Assembly: GCA_017541205.1 (NCBI GenBank)
Contig: JAFXZO010000094.1
Location: 1-48,817 of the forward strand
DNA length: 48,817 nucleotides
Source: Clostridia bacterium
Lineage (GTDB): Bacteria > Bacillota > Clostridia > Christensenellales > Aristaeellaceae
Direction of reading: 5' to 3'
In this document: positions 15,082 through 22,849 of the stretch, in pieces
Layout: every line of letters starts with the position of its first letter
Numbering within the stretch: the stretch's first letter is position 1
Notes under the pieces: generated by a model
The model's database searches: none
What the model saw: the letters and a program-made list of their open reading frames with translations, nothing else
Told to the model about the DNA's origin: nothing
Position numbers and translations under genes: made by a program

Positions 15082-16260
15082 ATGCGCAGCGCAGTGATCG
15101 TGATCGGATGCAGCTATGGAGACGAGGGAAAAGGCCTGGCAGCCGCGTGGGCCGCGCGGCGCATGGACGGGCCGTGCCTGAACGTGCTCATCAACGGCGG
15201 GGCGCAGCGGGGGCATACGGTGGATTTCCCGGACGGCCGCCGCCACGTCTTCCACCATTTTGGCGCGGCGGCGCTGGAAGGCGCGGTCTCCTGCGCCGAT
15301 GCGGATTTCATCGTCAATCCCTTCCTGTTCGTTCAGGAGCGGGCGGAGCTGGAAAAAGAATTCGGCGCGCGGCCCCGGCTCCTTATCTCCTCCTCCTGCC
15401 GCGTTTCCACGCCCTGGGATATGATGCTGAACCAGATCATTGAGGAAAACCGCGGCGCAAAACGCCACGGCTCCTGCGGCCTGGGCATCCAGGAGACAAG
15501 GCTAAGGTACCTGAACACCGATTGGGCCCTGCGTTTCGGCGCGCTCGGCGCGCTTTCCCGGCAGGCCTATTTCGACTACTGCCGCCGCCTCGCGGAGGAA
15601 TACATCCCGGCGCGGCTGAAGGCATTGGGCATGGCGGCGGATCCCGCATGGCAAAATGCGCTCGCGCGCGAGGAGCTGTTCCAAGCGGCCTGGCTCGATT
15701 TGCAGGAAATGTTGGCTGCGGCGGAGACCTACACGGATTGGCCCGCCCTGGCCTCTTCCTACCCTTCCCTGCTGTTTGAAGCCGGCCAGGGCCTGGCGCT
15801 GGACGCGGAAAACACCGCCGATTTCCCCCATCTGACCCCCAGCCGGACCACCTCCCTCGTCAGCGCCCGCCGCATTTCCGCCCTGCCGGGAGAAACGCGG
15901 ACGGAGATACTGTACGTGACCCGGTCCTACCTGACGCGCCACGGCGCCGGGCCGCTGCCAACTCAATGCCGCCGGGAAGCGATCAACCCCGCCATGCTGG
16001 ACCGCACCAACCTGCCCAACCCGCACCAGCAAACCCTGCGGTACGGCCTGTTTGACGGCCCGGCGATCCTAAGCCGGGTGCAAAAGGACCTGAAAGCCGC
16101 CCGGGAAGTGCTGCCCAAAGCCGCGTCCGCCGCGCTCGTCACGCATCTCAACGAAACGGCCGGCCGGCTTTGCGGGAACATGGCCCTTCCGGATTTCCTT
16201 TCCCATTTTGACCGCGCCTATCTTTCCGATTGCCCCTGGGACGCAGGGCCGGCAGGATAA
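15082..16260 (+). CDS. Divergent adenylosuccinate synthetase-like (PurA-fold) ligase
   Basis: This 392-residue protein is a PurA homologue but not an ordinary one. Kept features are the N-terminal GDEGKG loop (D14, K17), a GHTV motif (normally GNNAGHTV, here GGAQRGHTV), FEAGQGLALD (normally FEGAQGTLLD), and RSYLTRHGAGPLPT (normally Y-T-T-R-V-G-x-GPFPT). The guanine-recognition segment, usually TKLDVLD, reads THLNETA (354-360): the key Lys and Asp are His and Asn. The GTTGRGIGPAY loop is replaced by HGSCGLGIQET. The protein is about 40 residues shorter than PurA. The phosphoryl donor or the nucleotide acceptor has therefore probably changed. It lies 33 bases after the vWA stop with an AAGGAAAGGAG site. 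A role in purine synthesis proper is unlikely; a specialised nucleotide or peptide ligation is inferred. Confidence 0.83.
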   Translation: MRSAVIVIGCSYGDEGKGLAAAWAARRMDGPCLNVLINGGAQRGHTVDFPDGRRHVFHHFGAAALEGAVSCADADFIVNPFLFVQERAELEKEFGARPRLLISSSCRVSTPWDMMLNQIIEENRGAKRHGSCGLGIQETRLRYLNTDWALRFGALGALSRQAYFDYCRRLAEEYIPARLKALGMAADPAWQNALAREELFQAAWLDLQEMLAAAETYTDWPALASSYPSLLFEAGQGLALDAENTADFPHLTPSRTTSLVSARRISALPGETRTEILYVTRSYLTRHGAGPLPTQCRREAINPAMLDRTNLPNPHQQTLRYGLFDGPAILSRVQKDLKAAREVLPKAASAALVTHLNETAGRLCGNMALPDFLSHFDRAYLSDCPWDAGPAG

Positions 16261-16282
16261 AAGCTCAGTAACCTAAATGAAA

Positions 16283-16297
16283 CCCCCTTCCGAGAAA
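16283..16297. repeat. Gene-end repeat CCCCCTTCCRAGAAA, copy 1
   Basis: This 15-base sequence recurs at 38831-38845 and 43394-43408, each time within 85 bases after a stop codon. Here it follows the PurA-like gene by 22 bases. Confidence 0.55.
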
Positions 16298-16359
16298 AGC
16301 GAACGAAGTATGAACCCATTTGCATTTTGTTTGCCTCTGATTCGATTGATTTTTTACAT

Positions 16360-16395
16360 ATGAAAATAAGGCCCGGGGCGCGCAGCCTCGGGCCT
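16360..16395 (-). terminator. Terminator of transketolase gene
   Basis: Arms AGGCCCG (16395-16389) and CGGGCCT (16375-16369) form a stem extended by inner G-C pairs, followed on the minus strand by TATTTTC. It starts 19 bases after the tkt stop. Confidence 0.7.
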
Positions 16396-16414
16396 GACGA
16401 TGATTAGGAACAGA

Positions 16415-18391
16415 TTATTTGCCCAGCACTTCTTTGGCGGCTTTGACCGCGTTTTCCACGGTGAAGCCGAATTCCCTGAACAGGACGGAATAGGGGGCGG
16501 AAGCGCCGAAATGGTCGATGCCCAGGGCGATGCCGTCCAGGCCGGTGAAGCGGTACCAGGGCATGGTGACGCCGGCTTCCATGGACACGCGGGCGCGCAC
16601 GGCGGCGGGGATGACCTTCTGCTGGTATTCCTCGGGCTGCTTTAGGAACAGCTCCATGCAGGGCATGGAAACAACGCGGGCGTCGATGCCCTCGGCCTTG
16701 AGCGCTTCCCTGGCGCCCATCATCTGCTCCACCTCGGATCCGGAGGCCAGCAAGAGCACATCCGGGGTTTCCTTTTCAGAATCAGCCAGGATATAGCCGC
16801 CCTTCATGGCCTCGCAGCCGCTGTTTTCGTACTGAGGCAGGTTCTGGCGGGTGAGCACCAGGCAGGTGGGCAGGCCGGCGGTCAGGGCGGTGAGCCAGGC
16901 GGCGGTGGTTTCCTTGCCGTCCGCGGGGCGGAACACCAGCATGTTGGGGATGGCGCGCAGGCCGGCCAGCTGTTCGATGGGCTCGTGGGTGGAGCCGTCC
17001 TCGCCCACGCCGATGGAGTCATGGGTGAGCACATAGGTGACGGGCAGCTTCATGATGGCGCTCATGCGCATGGCGTGCTTCATATAATCGCTGAACACGA
17101 AGAACGTGCCGCAGAACACGCGCAGCCCGCCGTGCAGGGCGATGGCGTTGCAGATGGCCGCCATGGCATGCTCGCGCACGCCGAAGTGCAGGTTGCGGCC
17201 CGCACGGTTTTCGGCGGAATAATCGCCGCCGTCCTTGATGTATGTCTTGTTGGAGGGCGCCAGGTCCGCGCTGCCGCCGACCAGATTGGGCAGGAGCTTG
17301 GCCAGGCGGTTGATCATTTCGCCGGAGGTGGCGCGGGTGGCCATCTTGGCGTCCCACTTCCACAGATCGTCGTTGAGCGCCACGTCGTCGGGCAGTTCCT
17401 GGCTGTGCCAGGCTTCCCATTCCTCGGCCAGATCGGGATACTGCTTGCAGTACGCCGCGAACATTTCTTTCCAGGCTTCCTCCGCCTTTTCGTTCTTTTC
17501 CATCTGGGCCTGGCAATGGGCGTACACTTCGGGCAGCACGCAGAAATCGTCCTCGGGCATGCCCAGGTTCTTTTTGGTTTCCTTCACGTTGTCCGCGCCC
17601 AGCGGCTCGCCGTGCGCGGCGGATTTGCCTTCCTTGGCCGGGCAGCCGAAACCGATCTTGGTGGGGCAGACGATGAGGGAGGGCCGCTCGTCCTTTTTGG
17701 CTTCCTCGATGGCGGCGATGACGGCGTCCACGTCGTTGCCGTCCTTCAGGCGGATCACCTGCCAGCCGTAGGCTTCAAAGCGGGCGGGCACATTCTCCCG
17801 GAACGCAATATCGGTATTGCCTTCGATGGAGATTTCGTTGTCGTCATAGAGCAGGGTCAGCTTGCCCAGCTTCAGGGTGCCTGCCAGGGAGCAGGCCTCG
17901 CTGCCGATGCCTTCCATCATGCAGCCGTCGCCGCAGAAGGCGTACACGCGGTGGTCCACCACCGGGAAGCCCGGGCGGTTGAAGTGCGCGGCCACCATGG
18001 TTTCGGCGATGGCAAAGCCCACGGCGTTCGCAACGCCCTGGCCCAAGGGGCCGGTGGTGGTTTCCACGCCCACGGTGTGGCGGTATTCGGGATGGCCGGG
18101 GGTCTTGCTGCCCCACTGGCGGAACTGCTTCATATCGTCCAGGGTCAGGCCATAGCCGGTCAGATGCAGCAGGGAGTAAATGAGGGTGCTGGCGTGGCCG
18201 CTGGAAAGCACGAAGCGGTCGCGGTCCGGCCATTGCGGATCCTTGGGGTTGTGCTTCATGGCGTTCATCCACACGGCATACGCCATGGGGGCCATACCCA
18301 TCGGCGCGCCGGGATGGCCGCTGTTGGCCTTCTGCACGGTATCGGCAACCAGGGTGCGGATGTTGTTGATGGTGGTCTGACGGATGTCCAT
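16415..18391 (-). CDS. tkt: Transketolase
   Basis: The product is a 658-residue thiamine-diphosphate enzyme that moves two-carbon units between sugar phosphates in the non-oxidative pentose phosphate pathway. The N-terminal KANSGHPGAPMG segment (H26 region), the GDG...N thiamine-diphosphate motif (CGDGCMMEG), the pyrimidine domain (FGVREHAMAAICNAIALHGG), the THDSIGVGEDGSTHEP loop and the C-terminal domain are all present and full length. The ATG at 18391 is ten bases after AGGAGG; an in-frame TTG at 18400 lies only one base from that site. It is 79 bases downstream of the phosphohexomutase gene with no strong promoter between, so the two may be cotranscribed. Confidence 0.96.
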   Translation of the reverse strand: MDIRQTTINNIRTLVADTVQKANSGHPGAPMGMAPMAYAVWMNAMKHNPKDPQWPDRDRFVLSSGHASTLIYSLLHLTGYGLTLDDMKQFRQWGSKTPGHPEYRHTVGVETTTGPLGQGVANAVGFAIAETMVAAHFNRPGFPVVDHRVYAFCGDGCMMEGIGSEACSLAGTLKLGKLTLLYDDNEISIEGNTDIAFRENVPARFEAYGWQVIRLKDGNDVDAVIAAIEEAKKDERPSLIVCPTKIGFGCPAKEGKSAAHGEPLGADNVKETKKNLGMPEDDFCVLPEVYAHCQAQMEKNEKAEEAWKEMFAAYCKQYPDLAEEWEAWHSQELPDDVALNDDLWKWDAKMATRATSGEMINRLAKLLPNLVGGSADLAPSNKTYIKDGGDYSAENRAGRNLHFGVREHAMAAICNAIALHGGLRVFCGTFFVFSDYMKHAMRMSAIMKLPVTYVLTHDSIGVGEDGSTHEPIEQLAGLRAIPNMLVFRPADGKETTAAWLTALTAGLPTCLVLTRQNLPQYENSGCEAMKGGYILADSEKETPDVLLLASGSEVEQMMGAREALKAEGIDARVVSMPCMELFLKQPEEYQQKVIPAAVRARVSMEAGVTMPWYRFTGLDGIALGIDHFGASAPYSVLFREFGFTVENAVKAAKEVLGK

Positions 18392-18470
18392 GCGTATCAA
18401 TCCTCCTGTATGTTCCTTATGTGAATGGATTTGGTTCGCTTTGCGTATGTTTTTTGCGCGGAAATGCGCC

Positions 18471-19979
18471 TTATTGCTGGCCGATAAACGTTTTCAGCTT
18501 ATCCAGCGCGATGCCTTCGCTGCCCTCCAGCACGCTGAGCAGCGCTTTTGCCATATACTTGACCCCGCCCTTTACGTCGCTTTCGATGTTGAGGGGCAGC
18601 ACCGGGTCATGCACGGACAGGCGCAGCAGGAACCAGCCGTTGTTCATTTCGCCGTCCAGGTCGAAATTGATGCGCACGCCCTCGCGGTTATCCGGCGCGA
18701 TATGCCAGCCCGGGGCGAACGCGGCGTGGTCCATCACCTTTTCGATGGCCGCTTTGCCCGCGGCGCGGAAATCCTCGGCCTCAATGTCCAGGCGGATCTC
18801 GCTGCTCTCCACGGGCTCGCGAAGATCGGCGATCAGATCGGTCAATTCCTTGCCTTCCTGTTTGAGCCGCATGGCTTCGCAGATCAGCACGGTCACCAGG
18901 TACATGCCGTCGTCCAGGAAATGGTTTTCCCGCATGGCGGCATGGCCGCTGGTCTCGATGGCCAGGGGGCAGTTGAAGCCGGCCTCGTTCAGGCGCTTGG
19001 CTTCGTCGATCACGTTGCGGTAGCCGCGCTTATAGCGGTAATGCTCGCCGCCCCACTCCATAATGAACTGCGCCAGGCCCGAGGAGGTGACGGAATCCGT
19101 CACGATGGTCAGCCCCGGCTGTTTGTCCAAAAGAACGGCGGAAATCAGGGCGATCAGGCGGTTGCGGTTGATTTCCCGGCCCGTTCGGTCCACGATGGCG
19201 GCGCGGTCGCAGTCCGTATCGAAGATCACGCCCAGGTCCGCCCCGGCCTTGACCACGGCCGCGCTTACGGACGCCATGGCGTCCGGGTTTTCGGGGTTGG
19301 GGATGTGGTTGGGGAACATGCCGTCCGGTTCAAGGAACTGGCTGCCTTCCACCCACGCGCCCAGATCCTCCAATAAGTCCGCGTAGAAGCCGCCCGCGCC
19401 GTTGCCCGCGTCCACCAGCACATGCAGGCCGAGCAGCGGCTTTTGCACGTCGGTGTCCAGGCCCGCGCGCACGCGGTCCTTAAGCTGCTCGCAATAGACG
19501 GGCAGAAAATCCCGCTTGACGATGGGGCTGCTGCCGCCCAACAGGGGCAGATCGCTCTCCGCGATATCCAGGATGGCATCCAGATCGCGGCTGTCGATGC
19601 CGCCCTCCTTGGTGAAAAACTTGAGCCCGTTGCGGTCGTAGGGGTGATGGCTGGCGGTCACCATGATCGAGCCGTCGCAGCCGAACCCCTCTGTAATCAG
19701 GCTCATATACATGGCCGGGGTGGTGCACATTCCGTAGGTTTCCACCAGCGCGCCCGCCTTCATGCACCCTTCGGCGCAGGCCTCCAACAGCGCTTCGCCG
19801 GTCACACGGGAATCCCGGCCCAGGGCGATGCGCGGATTGTCCACCCCCCGTTCCTTCAGCCACTGCACAAACGCCGCCCCGATCCGTGACACCGCCGCCC
19901 CGGTCAAAGGCGCGCCTTCGCCCAGCGCTCTTCCCCGTACATCCGTGCCGCTTTTGAGCCCGCGCAAACCCGTACTCAT
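18471..19979 (-). CDS. Phosphohexomutase (phosphoglucomutase/phosphomannomutase family)
   Basis: This 502-residue enzyme interconverts hexose 1- and 6-phosphates through a phosphoserine. The active serine is S110 in TASHHP (family TASHNP). The magnesium site is D254-T-D256-C-D258-R (family DGDxDR). The sugar-ring motif reads ETSGH (family GEMSGH), and a C-terminal phosphate-binding region is present. The small changes in these motifs leave the substrate (glucose, mannose or glucosamine phosphate) undecided. The start ATG overlaps the stop of the DUF2461 gene as ATGA, so translation is coupled. Transketolase follows on the same strand. Confidence 0.92.
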   Translation of the reverse strand: MSTGLRGLKSGTDVRGRALGEGAPLTGAAVSRIGAAFVQWLKERGVDNPRIALGRDSRVTGEALLEACAEGCMKAGALVETYGMCTTPAMYMSLITEGFGCDGSIMVTASHHPYDRNGLKFFTKEGGIDSRDLDAILDIAESDLPLLGGSSPIVKRDFLPVYCEQLKDRVRAGLDTDVQKPLLGLHVLVDAGNGAGGFYADLLEDLGAWVEGSQFLEPDGMFPNHIPNPENPDAMASVSAAVVKAGADLGVIFDTDCDRAAIVDRTGREINRNRLIALISAVLLDKQPGLTIVTDSVTSSGLAQFIMEWGGEHYRYKRGYRNVIDEAKRLNEAGFNCPLAIETSGHAAMRENHFLDDGMYLVTVLICEAMRLKQEGKELTDLIADLREPVESSEIRLDIEAEDFRAAGKAAIEKVMDHAAFAPGWHIAPDNREGVRINFDLDGEMNNGWFLLRLSVHDPVLPLNIESDVKGGVKYMAKALLSVLEGSEGIALDKLKTFIGQQ

Positions 19980-20680
19980 ACATTCCCTCCCTGTTCATCC
20001 ATTTGGTTCATTGCTTCTTCCACACAGCCCCGGAAAATCCAATACAGCGGGGCCAGCGCAAGATAATCATCCATCACCCGGTCAACGATTTCGGGTGTAT
20101 AGATCCATTGAAGCGAGGTGTTCGCCCGCTCGGCGTACACGCTCTTTTTGAGGTACCAGGGACCCAGCGCCTCAGGCAGCCCTTCCGGCGGCTTCATCTT
20201 TTTCCATTCGTCGCCGGCCAGGAAAAAGCCGCGCTTTTTGAGCATCGGCAGCAGCCGCAGAAAATCATCCGGCCGCGCGGCCATTTTCCTGCGCATCGCG
20301 TCCATGGCCGGCCGGCTTTCGCCCCAGATGCCCACGCCCCAGCTTACGTGCTCCGGGCTTACCTCAAACCAGTAAAAGGGCGTGCCGTCGTTGGGCATGC
20401 CGCTCTGGCGGAAGGATACCCACAGGTGATCCCGGTACGGGGATTTATCGCGGCTGAACCGCGTATCCCGGTTGATGCGGGAAAGGCACTTCTGCGGCCG
20501 GATCTCCATATCCTCGGCGATCCGCTGCATGCCGGGGCCCATCGCCCCGATAAAATCATAAAAAGGCTGGCGCACATCCCGGCAATACCTTTCCCGGTTC
20601 GCGTCCATAAAGGATTTGTCGTTATGGAAGCGCAGGTCAAGAAAAAAGGGGATCATTTCCTTTCCAAAGCCCTGGAACAC
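19976..20680 (-). CDS. DUF2461 family protein
   Basis: This 234-residue protein matches the DUF2461 (TIGR02453) pattern: an N-terminal FFLDLRFHNDKSFMDANRERY segment, the central DTRFSRDKSPYRDHLW block with its charged residues, and a W-x-V/G segment near residue 115. The family has no established function. The start is a GTG at 20680, seven bases after GGGAGG; an internal ATG nine codons on is the alternative. It is the first gene of a minus-strand unit with the phosphohexomutase (ATGA overlap) and perhaps transketolase, and has its own promoter just upstream. Confidence 0.86.
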   Translation of the reverse strand: MFQGFGKEMIPFFLDLRFHNDKSFMDANRERYCRDVRQPFYDFIGAMGPGMQRIAEDMEIRPQKCLSRINRDTRFSRDKSPYRDHLWVSFRQSGMPNDGTPFYWFEVSPEHVSWGVGIWGESRPAMDAMRRKMAARPDDFLRLLPMLKKRGFFLAGDEWKKMKPPEGLPEALGPWYLKKSVYAERANTSLQWIYTPEIVDRVMDDYLALAPLYWIFRGCVEEAMNQMDEQGGNV

Positions 20681-20712
20681 GCGTAAACCTCCCGCATTGC
20701 TTGGTCTTTTCT

Positions 20713-20741
20713 ATTATAATCGAAAGCCCGCGCAGATTCAA
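20713..20741 (-). promoter_or_regulatory. Sigma-A promoter of the DUF2461-phosphohexomutase unit
   Basis: TTGAAT (20741-20736) and a perfect TATAAT (20718-20713) with 17 bases between lie on the minus strand, about 33 bases before the GTG start. Confidence 0.72.
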
Positions 20742-20929
20742 GCCATGGAGCGGGAAAAGTTCCGCGCGTTTCCCATCATCCGTTGCCATTCACCCCGCGG
20801 GTCCAGGGGAACGCGCGAAAGCGAACAGTTGATTGCATGTTCATGCTGTCAAGAACGGTTTTTTTACATTTATGTCATACATTTATGAACGAAATTTCAT
20901 TTATGCGCGGGAAAACAGCGGGGCTTTTC

Positions 20930-21076
20930 TGTGGAAAACTTCTGTTGCTCCTTGCCCATTCAGTGTGGATAACTTTCAAAATCGCAAAAGTTATCCACAC
21001 TCAAAACGGCTTATTCAGCAAAAACGGGGGTTTTCCCCGCCAAAAATGTGGATAACTCTGTGGATAATGTGGATTG
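20930..21076. other. DnaA-box cluster (possible origin or DnaA-titration site)
   Basis: Four perfect DnaA boxes (TTATCCACA or its complement) occur in 104 bases: 20964-20972, 20991-20999, 21047-21055 and 21059-21067. Weaker matches lie at 20930-20938 and 21068-21076. The first two sit in a perfect 14-base inverted repeat (20963-20976 and 20987-21000), and the last two start 12 bases apart in the same direction. A T-rich stretch lies at about 20858-20905. No dnaA or dnaN is in the window. The rest of the 639-base gene-free gap (20681-21319) holds only the DUF2461 promoter and a palindrome at 21178-21197. Confidence 0.82.
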
Positions 21077-21177
21077 TTTCCCTCCTCCCGTGGATTTCGC
21101 ATATATACGTGCTCCATGCGCGCGCCGCCCTTCTTCCCCCCGAAGGCAAGCGGATCCGCCGATCCTGCGTATGCGGA

Positions 21178-21197
21178 AAATGTATATTTATACATTT
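21178..21197. promoter_or_regulatory. 20-bp palindrome, possible operator
   Basis: AAATGTATA and TATACATTT are perfect inverted arms around a TT centre. The site lies between the DnaA-box cluster and the amidase gene in otherwise GC-rich DNA. Such short AT-rich palindromes are often repressor sites; there is no direct evidence of a binder. Confidence 0.4.
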
Positions 21198-21319
21198 CCC
21201 ATTTTCATTGCTCCCCCCGGCGGCTGGGGAAAACCGTAAGCGGCAAAAGTTCATACTTTTTTGACTTGACAGCATATCGCTCCCAAAAATCGGCATAAAG
21301 TATTGCGGGAGGCGATGAA

Positions 21320-22027
21320 ATGAAAAAACGGTGGAGCAGGCGGCTCAAAGCGCTGGGCATCGCGCTGCTTTGCGCGGGGGCGCTGGCGATCGCGCCGCGG
21401 CCCGCAAGGCCCGCCGTGCCGGCCCGGCCCGCCCAGACGGAGGCGGGGCCGCTCGCGGGCCAGGTGATCCTGGTGGACGCGGGGCACGGCGGCACGGACG
21501 GCGGGGCGCGGGCCAGGGATTCCGGCGCGCTGGAAAAGGAGCTGAACCTGCGCGTGGCCCTGCTGCTTCGTGACGCGCTGACGCAAAGCGGCGCGCAGGT
21601 CATCATGACGCGGGAAACCGATACCCAGTTCAGCCAGCAGAAACGGCAGGACCTGAATGCGCGGCTGGATCTTGCGCGGGAGGGCGGAGCCTCCATGCTC
21701 ATCTCCGTCCACATGAACGAATATCGCACGCGCCGGGAATCCGGCCCGCAGGTTTTTTACCGCCAGGGGCAGGAGCAAAGCCGGCTCCTGGCAGGCTGCG
21801 TCCAGGAAGCGCTGATCGCCGAATTGCAGCCCGCGAAAGAACGCGCCGCCCTCGCCGGGGATTACTTCATCCTCTCCCTTTCCATCCCCTCCGTGCTGGT
21901 GGAATGCGGCTTCCTCTCCAACGCAGCGGAGGAAAAGCTGCTGCTTGACCCGGACTATCAAGCCCGCGTCGCGTCCGCCATCCGCGACGGCGTCATCGCG
22001 TATGTCTCATTGTCCGATGCGTTATAG
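21320..22027 (+). CDS. N-acetylmuramoyl-L-alanine amidase (CwlD-like, Amidase_3)
   Basis: This 235-residue exported enzyme should cleave the bond between muramic acid and the peptide stem of peptidoglycan. A signal or anchor segment spans about residues 8-27, followed by a Pro/Ala-rich linker. The Amidase_3 domain (about 48-230) shows the zinc ligands H (DAGHGG), E (EKELNL) and H (ISVHMNE) and the catalytic E (LVECGFLS). Its size and lack of wall-binding repeats match sporulation amidase CwlD, which makes muramic lactam in the spore cortex; a role in vegetative wall turnover is possible. The ATG at 21320 has GGGAGGCG upstream. No clear sigma-A promoter was seen, which would fit a sporulation sigma factor but does not prove it. 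Confidence 0.88.
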   Translation: MKKRWSRRLKALGIALLCAGALAIAPRPARPAVPARPAQTEAGPLAGQVILVDAGHGGTDGGARARDSGALEKELNLRVALLLRDALTQSGAQVIMTRETDTQFSQQKRQDLNARLDLAREGGASMLISVHMNEYRTRRESGPQVFYRQGQEQSRLLAGCVQEALIAELQPAKERAALAGDYFILSLSIPSVLVECGFLSNAAEEKLLLDPDYQARVASAIRDGVIAYVSLSDAL

Positions 22028-22041
22028 AAAAAATTATTTCA

Positions 22042-22085
22042 AAAATCATATTGACATATATTATATTCTATGATAATATGATTTT
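22042..22085 (+). promoter_or_regulatory. Sigma-A promoter embedded in a dyad, upstream of the GGDEF gene
   Basis: TTGACA (22051-22056) and TAATAT (22074-22079) are 17 bases apart. Perfect arms AAAATCATATT (22042-22052) and AATATGATTTT (22075-22085) frame the promoter and extend outward by TTTCA/TGAAA with one bulged base. A repressor binding this dyad would cover both boxes. The downstream protein carries a ribbon-helix-helix-like tail, so it may bind here itself. Confidence 0.72.
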
Positions 22086-22112
22086 GAAAATAATACTTAG
22101 GAGGTCATACCA

Positions 22113-22748
22113 ATGAGCGACAAGCATCAGAAGGTAAACGACGCATTGCAGTTCCCGCTGGGCGACGCGTTTGAGAAAGCGGTGGTGGAGCTGATGGAGG
22201 CGCATCCGGACGGGGAGCTGGACCTGGTCATCGCGGTGATCGATCTGGACAATTTCCTGCGCATCAACGAAACCTTCGGCATCGACATCGGCGACCAGGT
22301 CCTGATCGAAACGGGCAGGCAACTGGCGGCCGATCTGCCCGAAAACGCGCAGATTTACCGCATCGCCGGGGATGAGTTCGGCATCCTGTTCACGGGGATG
22401 GAAAAGGAGGAGGTCTTCCTGCTGATGGAAAAGAAGCGCGCGGCCTTTTCCGTGAAGGCCCCGGACGGCGAGATGATGACCGTTTCCATCGGCATCGCCG
22501 CCGCGTTTGAGGACGCGACCCGTTTCCAGGAACTGATGCGCAAGGCGGACAGCGCCATGTTCCGCGCCAAATACGCCGGACGCAACAAGGTGGCCCTCGC
22601 CCGCGAGGAAAAAATGGTGCCCAAGACCTCGCACTATACCTCCGATCAGCTCAAACGCCTCAGCGCCCTGTCCAAGCGCGAAGGGATCGGCGAAGCGATC
22701 CTGCTAAGGGAAGCGCTGGATATGCTGCTGAAAAAGTATCCCAACTGA
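22113..22748 (+). CDS. GGDEF-domain protein with C-terminal ribbon-helix-helix-like tail
   Basis: This 211-residue soluble protein has one GGDEF domain (about 30-168). The signature is AGDEF (85-89), a variant found in active diguanylate cyclases, with the DLDNF...N...G...GD metal and nucleotide segment upstream intact. The RxxD inhibitory site is not seen just before it. No sensor domain or membrane segment is present. The last 39 residues (173-211) read as a short strand with TSDQL, a helix KRLSALSKREG and a helix LLREALDMLLKKY, closely resembling a CopG/Arc ribbon-helix-helix unit. The ATG at 22113 follows AGGAGG. A strong terminator follows. Cyclic di-GMP synthesis is likely; DNA binding is inferred from the tail. 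Confidence 0.85.
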   Translation: MSDKHQKVNDALQFPLGDAFEKAVVELMEAHPDGELDLVIAVIDLDNFLRINETFGIDIGDQVLIETGRQLAADLPENAQIYRIAGDEFGILFTGMEKEEVFLLMEKKRAAFSVKAPDGEMMTVSIGIAAAFEDATRFQELMRKADSAMFRAKYAGRNKVALAREEKMVPKTSHYTSDQLKRLSALSKREGIGEAILLREALDMLLKKYPN

Positions 22749-22765
22749 CGGAATTGCCGGTATGG

Positions 22766-22813
22766 AAAAACCGGGCCGAAGGAGAATGGACGCTCCTTGG
22801 CCCGGTTTTTTAT
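22766..22813 (+). terminator. Strong Rho-independent terminator after the GGDEF gene
   Basis: Arms AAAAACCGGGCC (22766-22777) and GGCCCGGTTTTT (22799-22810) pair perfectly, with an inner AAGGAG/CTCCTT extension, and a T run follows. Confidence 0.9.
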
Positions 22814-22849
22814 TCTTTCCATGCGGCGGCTTCATTCTAATCCATATAA

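Noticed and set aside
15082-16260. Housekeeping purA
   Set aside because: The guanine-recognition motif and two other conserved loops are changed and the gene sits in an operon unrelated to purine synthesis.
20930-21076. Firm call of oriC
   Set aside because: dnaA and dnaN are not nearby and the 5S rRNA direction argues against a fork moving right from here; only a DnaA-box cluster is claimed.
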